Origin: Bacteroidales bacterium
GTDB taxonomy: Bacteria; Bacteroidota; Bacteroidia; Bacteroidales; VadinHA17
Direction of reading: 5' to 3'
Length of the DNA: 32,557 nucleotides
Assembly (NCBI GenBank): GCA_017882345.1
Contig: JADGPT010000009.1
Coordinates: 1-32,557, forward strand
Shown here: one piece after another, positions 6,425-14,349 of the stretch
Layout of the letters: the number at the start of each line of letters is the position of its first letter
Position numbering within the stretch: position 1 is the first letter of the stretch
Program-made: the position numbers and the translations under genes
Notes under the pieces: generated by a model
Database searches by the model: none
What the model was told of the DNA's origin: nothing
Seen by the model: the letters and a program-made list of their open reading frames with translations, nothing else

Positions 6425-9061
6425 ATGAATATGAATTCACAGGAACTTAGACAATTGTTTTTTGATTTTTTCGAGTCGAAAGGTCATCTTATTGTACCAT
6501 CAGCGCCAATGGTGGTTAAGAATGACCCCACCCTTATGTTTACAAATGCAGGAATGAATCAGTTCAAAGACATTTTCCTTGGGAACCGGCTGGCTGTGAA
6601 CAAAAGAGTTGCAAATTCACAAAAGTGTTTAAGAGTATCCGGAAAACATAATGATCTGGAAGAGGTTGGCCATGATACTTACCACCATACAATGTTTGAA
6701 ATGCTTGGTAACTGGTCGTTTGGCGATTATTTTAAAAAAGAGGCGATTGAATGGGGATGGGAATTGCTCGTAAAAAAGCTGGGGATATCTGAAGACCGAT
6801 TGTATGCAACAATATTTGAAGGAAGCAAAGAAGATAATGTACCACGTGATAATGACGCGTATCAGTACTGGGAAAAGTGTTTTGCAAAACCGGAAGGAAG
6901 GATAATCGAGGGATCAAAAAAGGATAACTTCTGGGAGATGGGAGAAACAGGTCCATGTGGTCCATGTTCTGAAATCCATGTTGATATCCGGGACGATGAT
7001 GAGAGAAAAAAGATACCAGGGAAAGATCTGGTTAATAAAGGTCATCCACAGGTAATTGAAATCTGGAACCTTGTCTTTATCCAGTATAACCGGTTGAGCG
7101 ACGGGGTACTCGAACAACTTCCCTCTAAACATGTAGATACCGGTATGGGATTCGAGAGACTATGCATGGTTGTGCAGGGCAAAAAATCGAATTACGAAAC
7201 TGATATTTTCCAGGATATTATAAAGGAAATATCTTCGATTACAGGCAAAGAATACGGGGCTAATGAAAAATGGGATATTGCACTCCGTGTCGTTGCAGAT
7301 CATCTCAGAGCTGTTTCATTCTCAATAGCTGACGGCCAGCTTCCTTCAAATAATAAAGCTGGTTATGTTATAAGAAGAATACTCCGGCGTGCAGTCAGAT
7401 ATGGATACAATAATCTGGGTATCGAGGAACCATTTATGTACCGGCTGGTACCTGTGCTTGCTGCCAATATGGGGGACCAATATCCTGAACTTCAATCAGG
7501 GAAAGATCAGATCGCGAAAATAATCTTTGAAGAAGAGACTGCTTTCCTGAAGACTCTTGGAAAAGGTTTGAAAATGATAGAAAAGATGATTACCGATCTC
7601 AGAAAAGAACATAAGAATGTGCTCCCGGGAAAAATAGCCTTTGAGATGTACGATACTTTCGGGTTTCCTATTGACCTTACGCAGCTTATTCTTAAAGAGA
7701 ATGATATGCATCTTGATATGAAAGGTTTTGAAGAAGAGATGAAGAACCAGAAGCACCGCTCGCGTGAAGATGCCTCAGTTGAAGCGGCTGACTGGATAGT
7801 TGTAAAAGAAACTGACGGAACTGAATTCACAGGTTATAACAAGACCGAGGATGAAGTGTTCATAACAAAATACCGGAGCGTTAAGGTAAAAGGAAAAGAG
7901 AATTTCCAACTTGTTTTTAATAAAACTCCATTCTATGCTGAGTCAGGTGGACAGACCGGAGACACAGGGTTTATAGCATCCGTAAAAGAAAAAATTGCGA
8001 TCACCGATACTATTAAAGAGAATAACCTTATACTACATATTGCAACCAGATTGCCTTCCGAGCTAACAGTAGTTTTCAAAGCCACTGTTGATCTTGAAAA
8101 GCGGCTGATGACTGCCAATAACCATACTGCTACTCACTTGATTCATTTTGCGTTACGCTTTGTTTTGGGAAATCATGTTGAACAAAAAGGCTCCCTTGTA
8201 ACTCCTGATCGTCTACGATTTGACTTTAGCCATTTCAGCAAATTGAGTATAGAGGAATTATCAAAGGTTGAAGAAAAAGTAAACCAGATGGTAAGAGATA
8301 ATTATGTCAGTAAGATAACCGAGGGAGTTTCTATGGAAAAAGCCAGGTCAATGGGTGCTATGGCTCTTTTTGGAGAAAAATACGGTGATCGGGTGAGAGT
8401 TGTTGAATTTGGAAAATCGATAGAACTGTGTGGGGGAACGCATGTCAAGGCTACCGGCAGTATCGGAATAGTAAAAATTGTATCAGAAGGCGCTATTGCA
8501 GCGGGTATAAGAAGAATTGAAGCCGTAACTGCCTCAAAAGCTGATGAATATATTAATGAGAAGTTGAAAATAGTTGATGAGATAGCCACACTTCTAAAAA
8601 GTACAGGTAGAATCACCGAGAGTGTTGAAAAGTTAATAACAGAATATAATTCACTTAAGAAGAGCGTAGAGAAATTCCAGATTCAATCAGTAACAACCAG
8701 AATGAAAGAACTGGTTGACAAAGCCGTTAATTTTAATAATATAAGATTTGTATCCGGCCAGATCGAAGCCGATTCAGTTGATATATTGAAGAATGTAGCA
8801 TATAAGATCAGAACTTCTTCAGAAAACACTGTCTTGGTTATCGGATCAGAGAACGGTGGAAAAGCGAATCTGCTGGTGATGGTAAGCGACGATCTTATTA
8901 AAAGCAGAAACATTAGTGCAGTTGCAATAATAAAGGAAATCTCCGGTGAAATTAATGGAGGTGGTGGAGGTCAACCCTATCTGGCTACTGCAGGAGGAAA
9001 AAATCCGGAAGGGATTCAACGTGCCCTTGCAAAAGCAGCTGAGTTCCTTAAAAAGCCATAA
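6425..9061 (+). CDS. alaS: Alanine--tRNA ligase
   Basis: Charges tRNA-Ala with alanine in the cytoplasm and edits mischarged Ser/Gly-tRNA. About 878 residues, full length. The class II catalytic core starts ELRQLFFDFFESKGH and contains PTLMFTNAGMNQFKDIFLG and KCLRVSGKHNDLEEVG. The editing domain has HTATHLIHF and CGGTH, the zinc-binding His/Cys set. The C-terminal DHHA1 (C-Ala) domain ends in GGGGGQPYLATAGG. The frame is open back to a TTG at 6410, but the ATG at 6425, or the one at 6431 just before NSQELRQ, matches the usual family start. Divergently transcribed from the M23 gene; the intervening 150 bp is AT-rich with no convincing -7 element on this strand. Confidence 0.97.
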   Translation: MNMNSQELRQLFFDFFESKGHLIVPSAPMVVKNDPTLMFTNAGMNQFKDIFLGNRLAVNKRVANSQKCLRVSGKHNDLEEVGHDTYHHTMFEMLGNWSFGDYFKKEAIEWGWELLVKKLGISEDRLYATIFEGSKEDNVPRDNDAYQYWEKCFAKPEGRIIEGSKKDNFWEMGETGPCGPCSEIHVDIRDDDERKKIPGKDLVNKGHPQVIEIWNLVFIQYNRLSDGVLEQLPSKHVDTGMGFERLCMVVQGKKSNYETDIFQDIIKEISSITGKEYGANEKWDIALRVVADHLRAVSFSIADGQLPSNNKAGYVIRRILRRAVRYGYNNLGIEEPFMYRLVPVLAANMGDQYPELQSGKDQIAKIIFEEETAFLKTLGKGLKMIEKMITDLRKEHKNVLPGKIAFEMYDTFGFPIDLTQLILKENDMHLDMKGFEEEMKNQKHRSREDASVEAADWIVVKETDGTEFTGYNKTEDEVFITKYRSVKVKGKENFQLVFNKTPFYAESGGQTGDTGFIASVKEKIAITDTIKENNLILHIATRLPSELTVVFKATVDLEKRLMTANNHTATHLIHFALRFVLGNHVEQKGSLVTPDRLRFDFSHFSKLSIEELSKVEEKVNQMVRDNYVSKITEGVSMEKARSMGAMALFGEKYGDRVRVVEFGKSIELCGGTHVKATGSIGIVKIVSEGAIAAGIRRIEAVTASKADEYINEKLKIVDEIATLLKSTGRITESVEKLITEYNSLKKSVEKFQIQSVTTRMKELVDKAVNFNNIRFVSGQIEADSVDILKNVAYKIRTSSENTVLVIGSENGGKANLLVMVSDDLIKSRNISAVAIIKEISGEINGGGGGQPYLATAGGKNPEGIQRALAKAAEFLKKP

Positions 9062-9160
9062 GGTTAATATATAGCATTTATTAAATACATTGAGTTTTGG
9101 AAAGAGTACTTAAGAATCTACCTGAGTTCCAGCAATTTATTTATCCAAAAGTCACCGTCA

Positions 9161-9192
9161 TTGCAAATCACACTAAAATTTTTATAATTTTG
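9161..9192 (+). promoter_or_regulatory. Bacteroidota promoter for the DUF6452/DUF6048 pair
   Basis: TTG at 9161-9163, a 21-bp spacer and TAATTTTG (TAnnTTTG) at 9185-9192. The start codon follows 17 bp later, giving a leader of roughly 11-13 nt without a Shine-Dalgarno sequence. Confidence 0.7.
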
Positions 9193-9209
9193 AAGCTTTC
9201 AAACAAACA

Positions 9210-9683
9210 ATGAGAAAATATATTTCGGAAAGCCTTCTTATCATATTGCCAGGTTTTATTCTTTTCATGATTTCATGTACAGCAGGATCATGTTTTGAGG
9301 AAACGGAATCATACCTGAAAGCTTCATTTTACACCGGTGAAGTCACACCAAAAATAACTGCTCCCGATACTCTGACTCTTTATGGATTGAACAATGATTC
9401 AATTATATATAATAAATCAGCTAAGATACAACCCGCTCTTATACCTCTTAACTCCTCAACAGATAGTTGCACATTCATTATTAAAATAAACGGGGTTACC
9501 GACACTATTAAATTCCAATACAGCAGTTACCCTCATCTTATCTCAAAGGAATGCGGTTATACATTTTACCATCATCTTTCTGACTCAGTAAGAACCTATA
9601 CAAGACACGCAATCAAAAATATATTTACTTCTAACATGACTATTACAAATTTAAATGTGGAGAACATTCGCATATTTTATTAA
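9210..9683 (+). CDS. DUF6452 family putative lipoprotein
   Basis: A 157-residue exported protein of unknown function. The N-terminus has a hydrophobic stretch (LLIILPGFILFMI) ending in SCTAGSC, so it is either a lipoprotein anchored at Cys23 or secreted with cysteines at 23 and 28. The mature part is beta-rich, with DTLTLYGLNNDSIIYNKS, ALIPLNSSTDSCTFII and a Cys in SKECGYTFYHHL. The spacing fits my memory of the DUF6452 family, found in Bacteroidota. It overlaps the next gene by 29 bp, which indicates co-expression and probably a shared function at the outer membrane. Family assignment is by pattern; the function is not known. Confidence 0.7.
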   Translation: MRKYISESLLIILPGFILFMISCTAGSCFEETESYLKASFYTGEVTPKITAPDTLTLYGLNNDSIIYNKSAKIQPALIPLNSSTDSCTFIIKINGVTDTIKFQYSSYPHLISKECGYTFYHHLSDSVRTYTRHAIKNIFTSNMTITNLNVENIRIFY

Positions 9684-10416
9684 CCTCCTGCTTTTCCTGA
9701 TTTGCGGATTGATTCAGGTCAATGCCCAGGACACAATCCCTATTCCGCTTAAAATTAAGATTGGAATGGAGGTATCTGGTCCTGCAATACATTACTTTGA
9801 TAAAAATATTTTGAATGCTGAAGGATATATTTCTGTAGATCTTGATGAAAAACGATCAGTCGTGTTTGCTGCGGGCTACCTCAATTACAAATACAACCAG
9901 TATAATTATACTTATTTGAATAAAGGAAGTTTTGTCCGTGTCGGCATGGACTTTAACCTGCTAAAACCTGATAAGTCGTTAGGTAAGTATTATGCAGGAA
10001 TTGGATTGAGATACGGTTTAAGCCGGTTCACTTCCGAAGTTCCATCCTTTGAAAAGACAAACTACTGGGGTACAACATCTTCTTCTATCCCCAAAAAAAC
10101 TTACTGGGGACATTTCATTGAAGTATCTCCCGGCGTACGGGCAGAAATTTTCAAAAATTTCAGTATGGGATGGTCAATAAGTCTAAGGATGTTGCTTTAT
10201 ACCGGTACCGGTAAAGACCTCAAGCCAGTCTATTTCCCGGGGTTCGGCGATGGTACAAAAACAATCAGTGCTGGAATGAACTATTATATTGTCTGGAACA
10301 TCCCATATAAAAAGATAAAGGCAATAATGAAAAAAGATGTTCCTGAAGAAACTGATGATACTAAAGATACTGGTACTACGGGCAACAATCAGCAGGGGTC
10401 AGGTATCAGGCAATAG
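9655..10416 (+). CDS. DUF6048 family outer-membrane beta-barrel-like protein
   Basis: A 253-residue protein with a signal peptide (about 1-24, ending VNAQ). The rest shows alternating hydrophobic/aromatic strands such as YYAGIGLRYGLSRF, GVRAEIFKNFSMGWSISLRM and TISAGMNYYIVWNIPYKK, as in small OM barrels. The C-terminal tail is charged and disordered (D/E/T/G/Q-rich). It matches the Bacteroidota DUF6048 family, which I remember as a frequent neighbour of DUF6452. Its ATG lies 29 bp inside the preceding gene in another frame, so translation is probably coupled. Likely partner of the DUF6452 lipoprotein; what they transport or assemble is unknown. Confidence 0.7.
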   Translation: MWRTFAYFINLLLFLICGLIQVNAQDTIPIPLKIKIGMEVSGPAIHYFDKNILNAEGYISVDLDEKRSVVFAAGYLNYKYNQYNYTYLNKGSFVRVGMDFNLLKPDKSLGKYYAGIGLRYGLSRFTSEVPSFEKTNYWGTTSSSIPKKTYWGHFIEVSPGVRAEIFKNFSMGWSISLRMLLYTGTGKDLKPVYFPGFGDGTKTISAGMNYYIVWNIPYKKIKAIMKKDVPEETDDTKDTGTTGNNQQGSGIRQ

Positions 10417-10446
10417 ACAAAAGACAATCCACCTTCGCTAATTAGC

Positions 10447-10474
10447 CGCATGTCGCAAGCCGCAAACCGCAAAC
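10447..10474 (+). repeat. Four tandem heptads (CGCAxxx)
   Basis: Four consecutive 7-bp units read CGCATGT, CGCAAGC, CGCAAAC, CGCAAAC, in the 65-bp gap between the convergent DUF6048 and symporter genes. The block is more GC-rich than its surroundings. Too short for a coding or CRISPR array; probably a small slippage repeat or remnant of an intergenic repeat family. Confidence 0.5.
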
Positions 10475-10481
10475 CGGAGTA

Positions 10482-11936
10482 TTAAGACCTGTTTGGTTTT
10501 CTGCTGAAAAGATATAAGCCGATAAAGGTCAGCAGCCCGTTAAGGAGAAGCAATTCAAATCCGAATTTATACCCGTTAAACAACTCTACTGAATATTTAC
10601 TGAGAAAGAAACAGGCAACAGGTGAAAAAATCGCAATAACCGGTGTTATCCTATCGTTTACTATTCTTTTCGTAAACAATCCGAAGGAATATAATCCCAG
10701 TAATGGGCCATAAGTATATCCTGCAATTGTAAAAAGTTTATCTATTACTGCCCTGTCATTCAAAGCGCTGAACATCAACACACTAATAAAAAACACCAAC
10801 GCAATTGTCAGGTGCACAGCATACCTTATCCGGGTCTTTGTCTTTTCTGAAATACCTTCTCTTCGTTCGAGACCCAAAAAATCGATACTCACAGAAGTCG
10901 TGAGAGAAGTCAATGCCCCATCTGCACTTGGAAATGCCGCGGAGATAAGACCTATGAGAAATACCACACCGGCTACCGGACCCAGATACCTGATTGCAAT
11001 TGTTGGAAAGATATCATCACTTGAAGTTATAGTCAAACCCTTATTCTGTATAAAGATAAGCAGAAGGGCTCCAAGGAACAGAAATAACAGATTTACCACA
11101 ACCAGTATCCCACTGAATGTGAACATATTCTTCTGTGCCTCTTTTATATTTCTGCAACTGAGATTTTTTTGCATCATCTCCTGGTCCAGACCTGTCATAA
11201 CAATCGTAATAAACATTCCACTAAAAAATTGTTTCAGAAAAAACCTTGGATGATGCCAGTCAGTTATGAACATTTTCGACACGGAACTCTCTTTTACAAT
11301 GGAAACCAGTTTAATAAGAGGCATATGCAGATTTTTTCCAATGTAAATTACTGATAGTACAACAGCAAGAAGCATAAAGGTCGTCTGCAGAGTATCAGTC
11401 CATATTATTGTCCTGATTCCTCCTTTTAAGGTATAAAGAATGATTAGAATGATGAATACAAGAACATTAATCCAGAATGGGACATTCCACGCGTCAAAAA
11501 CAAAAATCTGTAGAACGTTTATGACCAGAAACATACGCAATGAGGCGCCAAGGGTCCTGGATAATATAAAAAAACCTGCGCCTGTTTTATATGACCAGTA
11601 GCCAAACCGTTGTTCCAGATAGGAATAAATAGATGTCAGCTTTAACCTGTAATATAAAGGGAGTAAGACAAGTGCAATAACAAAATAACCGAACAGGTAG
11701 CCTAAAACAACAACCATGTAACTGAACTGAGTATCTTTTACCCATCCTGGCACCGACATGAATGTAACCCCTGAAAGTGAAGCGCCTATCATTCCATACG
11801 CAACCACAAACCATGGAGATACTTTGTTACCAATAAAAAATGACTGGCTGTCGGCTTTCCGCGCAGTGAACCAGGTAACTGTAAATAAAACCAATGTATA
11901 GATCAGAAATAATCCAAGTATTAAGATAGGCGACAT
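10482..11936 (-). CDS. Sodium:solute symporter (SSS family)
   Basis: A 484-residue polytopic inner-membrane protein with about 13 hydrophobic helices. Family landmarks include the N-terminal YTLVLFTVTWFTARKADSQS, SFFIGNKVSPWFVVAYGMIG (first core helix), ASLSGVTFMSVPGW, YLEQRFG, GGIRTIIWTDTLQTTFML and the late DGALTSLTTSVSIDFLG motif. These place it in the SSS family (LeuT fold), which couples Na+ entry to uptake of sugars, amino acids, vitamins or sialic acid. The substrate cannot be read from the sequence and no catabolic gene lies beside it. Monocistronic, convergent with the DUF6048 gene and divergent from recR. Confidence 0.9.
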   Translation of the reverse strand: MSPILILGLFLIYTLVLFTVTWFTARKADSQSFFIGNKVSPWFVVAYGMIGASLSGVTFMSVPGWVKDTQFSYMVVVLGYLFGYFVIALVLLPLYYRLKLTSIYSYLEQRFGYWSYKTGAGFFILSRTLGASLRMFLVINVLQIFVFDAWNVPFWINVLVFIILIILYTLKGGIRTIIWTDTLQTTFMLLAVVLSVIYIGKNLHMPLIKLVSIVKESSVSKMFITDWHHPRFFLKQFFSGMFITIVMTGLDQEMMQKNLSCRNIKEAQKNMFTFSGILVVVNLLFLFLGALLLIFIQNKGLTITSSDDIFPTIAIRYLGPVAGVVFLIGLISAAFPSADGALTSLTTSVSIDFLGLERREGISEKTKTRIRYAVHLTIALVFFISVLMFSALNDRAVIDKLFTIAGYTYGPLLGLYSFGLFTKRIVNDRITPVIAIFSPVACFFLSKYSVELFNGYKFGFELLLLNGLLTFIGLYLFSRKPNRS

Positions 11937-12022
11937 TTCAGAGTCAATTAGTTTACAAGAATAACAAAAACAAAGGAAGACAAAAAATTCTCTGCCAGTT
12001 TAATAACACCGGAAAATTGAAC

Positions 12023-12030
12023 TAATTTTG
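12023..12030 (+). promoter_or_regulatory. Bacteroidota -7 element for recR
   Basis: TAATTTTG fits TAnnTTTG and ends 17 bp before the recR ATG, the same distance as in front of the DUF6452 gene. A -33 TTG is not evident at the expected distance; only a TTTA is found near 11999. Confidence 0.5.
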
Positions 12031-12047
12031 TCTAAAAGATTTTTGTT

Positions 12048-12665
12048 ATGAGTTTTACTGAATTTCCTTCCAGACTCCTGGAAAACGCAGTCAATGAATT
12101 TGCTTCTCTTCCGGGAGTGGGAAGAAAGACAGCCTTCAGGCTGGTAATGAATCTGTTAAGAAGAGATTCTGAAGAAGTAAGAAAGTTCGGGCAGAGCATT
12201 ATCAAACTTCATGAAGAGATTCACTATTGCAAGATCTGCAACAACATTTCAGATACTGAGATATGCAATATCTGCAAAGATGACAAGAGGGAGAGATCAG
12301 TAATCTGTATAGTGGAAAACATTCAGGACGTGATGGCAATTGAAAACACAAGGCAGTTTAAGGGATTGTATCATGTTCTCGGGGGTATCATATCACCTAT
12401 TGATGGAATTGGTCCATCTGATCTGAAAATTGACAACCTTGAAGAAAAAGTAAAGGCCGGTGGTGTAAGTGAGATAATTCTTGCATTGAGTACTACGATG
12501 GAGGGAGACACTACTAACTATTATCTGTTTAAAAGGTTGAACAAATATAATATACCCATGACAACCCTTGCAAGAGGCGTTGCTATTGGAGATGAACTTG
12601 AATATACCGATGAGATTACCCTGGGACGAGCGATCAATAACAGAAATCCATACCAGCAATGTTAA
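12048..12665 (+). CDS. recR: Recombination mediator protein RecR
   Basis: RecR acts with RecF/RecO to load RecA at single-stranded gaps. At 205 residues it is standard length. Domains in order: helix-hairpin-helix with [13 protein letters not shown] (21-33), a C4 zinc finger CKIC...CNIC (Cys61, 64, 73, 76), then a Toprim domain starting [18 protein letters not shown] (84-101) with [16 protein letters not shown]. The end [20 protein letters not shown] is typical. The ATG at 12048 follows a -7 element. The E2 acyltransferase gene starts 111 bp downstream, without a terminator that I can see. Confidence 0.97.
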   Translation: MSFTEFPSRLLENAVNEFASLPGVGRKTAFRLVMNLLRRDSEEVRKFGQSIIKLHEEIHYCKICNNISDTEICNICKDDKRERSVICIVENIQDVMAIENTRQFKGLYHVLGGIISPIDGIGPSDLKIDNLEEKVKAGGVSEIILALSTTMEGDTTNYYLFKRLNKYNIPMTTLARGVAIGDELEYTDEITLGRAINNRNPYQQC

Positions 12666-12776
12666 CATCAGTTAATCAATTTCTTTCGAATTTAATTGTT
12701 TCACCATGAAACGGAAATCTGAAACATTTCGTCAATCCGGTTGTTTAATAAGTAAGAAAATTTATTTGTAAATTAT

Positions 12777-14102
12777 ATGGCAAAGTTGAATATCACATTA
12801 CCTGCAATGGGAGAAGGAGTAATTGAAGCAACAATTAATAAATGGCTGGTTACAGAAGGTGCACAGGTTAAAGAGGATGATCCGCTGGTTGAGGTAGCAA
12901 CAGATAAAGTGGATTCTGAAGTCCCGGCGCCTATAGCAGGTACAATAGTCTCAATTTTAGCGAAAGAGGGTTCAATTGCAAAAATTGGCGACATATTGGC
13001 TGTGATTGAAAATGACGTTGTCCCGACCCGTGAGGACCTGAAAAAGGTTGACAAAGAGGTTGAGAGAGTCCGTGAAACTATTGATTCGGTAAAAAAGGAG
13101 AAAACTGAAATTGAAGTTTTATCGAATGAGATGAAAAGTCGGACACCTTCCGGAAAATTTATATCACCACTTGTCAGAAGTATTGCCGCGCGAGAAGGAA
13201 TAAGTTACACAGATCTTGACAAAACATCAGGAACAGGAATGGACGGAAGGATAACGAAAGATGATATCCTGAAAATCCTTGACGAGAGGAATTCTGAAAA
13301 AGAATCATTAAAATCTCCTGATACTGAAGAAGTTGTGGAAGCTTCAAATATAGTAAAGCCCACAAAGAAGGAGACAATATCTGTTTCAAGGTCGCAAGGT
13401 GATGAAATAATTCCGATGGACAGGATCCGTAAGATTATTGCAGAACACATGGTTATGTCAAAAAGAACATCACCTCATGTTACATCTTTTATTGATGCTG
13501 ATGTGACTCGCCTGGTAAACTGGAGAAATGCGAATAAGGATAAGTTTCTGGCTGTTGAAGGGCAAAAACTCACTCTCACCCCTATTTTTATTGATGCTGT
13601 TGCAAAAGCTCTCTATGAATTCCCAATGGTTAATATATCAGTTGATGGGGACAATATCATTAAAAAGAAAAATATTAATATCGGCATGGCCACCGCGTTG
13701 CCCAATGGTAACCTGATTGTCCCGGTAATAAAAAATGCAAACGAAAAGAGCCTTACCGGACTGGCAAAAACTGTCAATGATCTTGCAGAAAGAGCCAGAA
13801 CCAATAAATTAAAGCCTGATGAAATTACCGGTGGTACCTTTACCATCACAAATTTTGGGAGTTACAATAATCTTGCAGGGACACCTATTATTAATCAACC
13901 TCAGGCTGCTATACTTGGAACAGGAGTCGTTAGAAAAACTCCGGTAGTTATAGAAACCCCTGATGGAGACACAATAGGTATCAGGCAGATAATGATACTT
14001 TCATTAAGTTATGACCATAGAGTTATAGATGGTGCGCTTGCCGGGAGATTCCTGCATAAAGTGAAAGAGATTCTTGAAGATTATTCTACTGATGATATCT
14101 GA
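12777..14102 (+). CDS. Dihydrolipoamide acyltransferase, E2 of a 2-oxoacid dehydrogenase complex
   Basis: Transfers acyl groups from the lipoyl arm to CoA as core of a pyruvate or branched-chain 2-oxoacid dehydrogenase complex. In 441 residues: N-terminal lipoyl domain (1-75) with the attachment lysine in VATDKVDSEVPAP (Lys44), a charged linker, an E1/E3-binding domain (about 124-162, SPLVRSIAAREGISYTDL), a second linker, and the catalytic CAT domain (about 210-435) ending with DHRVIDG (His414, Asp418). The lipoyl motif EVATDKVDSEV and a single lipoyl domain favour the branched-chain type common in Bacteroidota, but the substrate is not certain. No E1 or E3 gene is adjacent. The upstream TTTATTTG is only an imperfect -7 element. 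Confidence 0.93.
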   Translation: MAKLNITLPAMGEGVIEATINKWLVTEGAQVKEDDPLVEVATDKVDSEVPAPIAGTIVSILAKEGSIAKIGDILAVIENDVVPTREDLKKVDKEVERVRETIDSVKKEKTEIEVLSNEMKSRTPSGKFISPLVRSIAAREGISYTDLDKTSGTGMDGRITKDDILKILDERNSEKESLKSPDTEEVVEASNIVKPTKKETISVSRSQGDEIIPMDRIRKIIAEHMVMSKRTSPHVTSFIDADVTRLVNWRNANKDKFLAVEGQKLTLTPIFIDAVAKALYEFPMVNISVDGDNIIKKKNINIGMATALPNGNLIVPVIKNANEKSLTGLAKTVNDLAERARTNKLKPDEITGGTFTITNFGSYNNLAGTPIINQPQAAILGTGVVRKTPVVIETPDGDTIGIRQIMILSLSYDHRVIDGALAGRFLHKVKEILEDYSTDDI

Positions 14103-14181
14103 TCTGGCATTCCGATTCAGATCCTGACTGTGATTTTCATCCGATAACAGATTGATTTAGAAATAAAAGGAAAGTTTTGGT

Positions 14182-14212
14182 AAAAAGGACTGCCATAAAT
14201 AGTCCTTTTTTC
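14182..14212 (+). terminator. Rho-independent terminator after the E2 gene
   Basis: AAAAAGGACT (14182-14191) pairs perfectly with AGTCCTTTTT (14201-14210) around a 9-nt loop, continuing into more T residues. It ends the recR/E2 transcript 80 bp after the stop. The rest of the 247-bp gap up to 14349 is AT-rich; a near-consensus -7 element TAGATTTA at 14334-14341 may drive the TPR/PD40 cluster. Confidence 0.85.
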
Positions 14213-14349
14213 TAATATTTATACTATATTAGTAGCCTTGAGTAGAGAAATGACACATTGACTTCCTCCATTCCAAAAAGCAGAAACCAAGGATTATAAT
14301 TTTCACAAATGTTTTATGTGCCTGCATTCCATTTAGATTTAATTTTATT

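Noticed and set aside
7507-7830. 107-codon open frame antisense to alaS
   Set aside because: It mirrors the codon structure of a well-conserved gene and its product is low-complexity (S/F/I-rich) without signal or motif; treated as a shadow.
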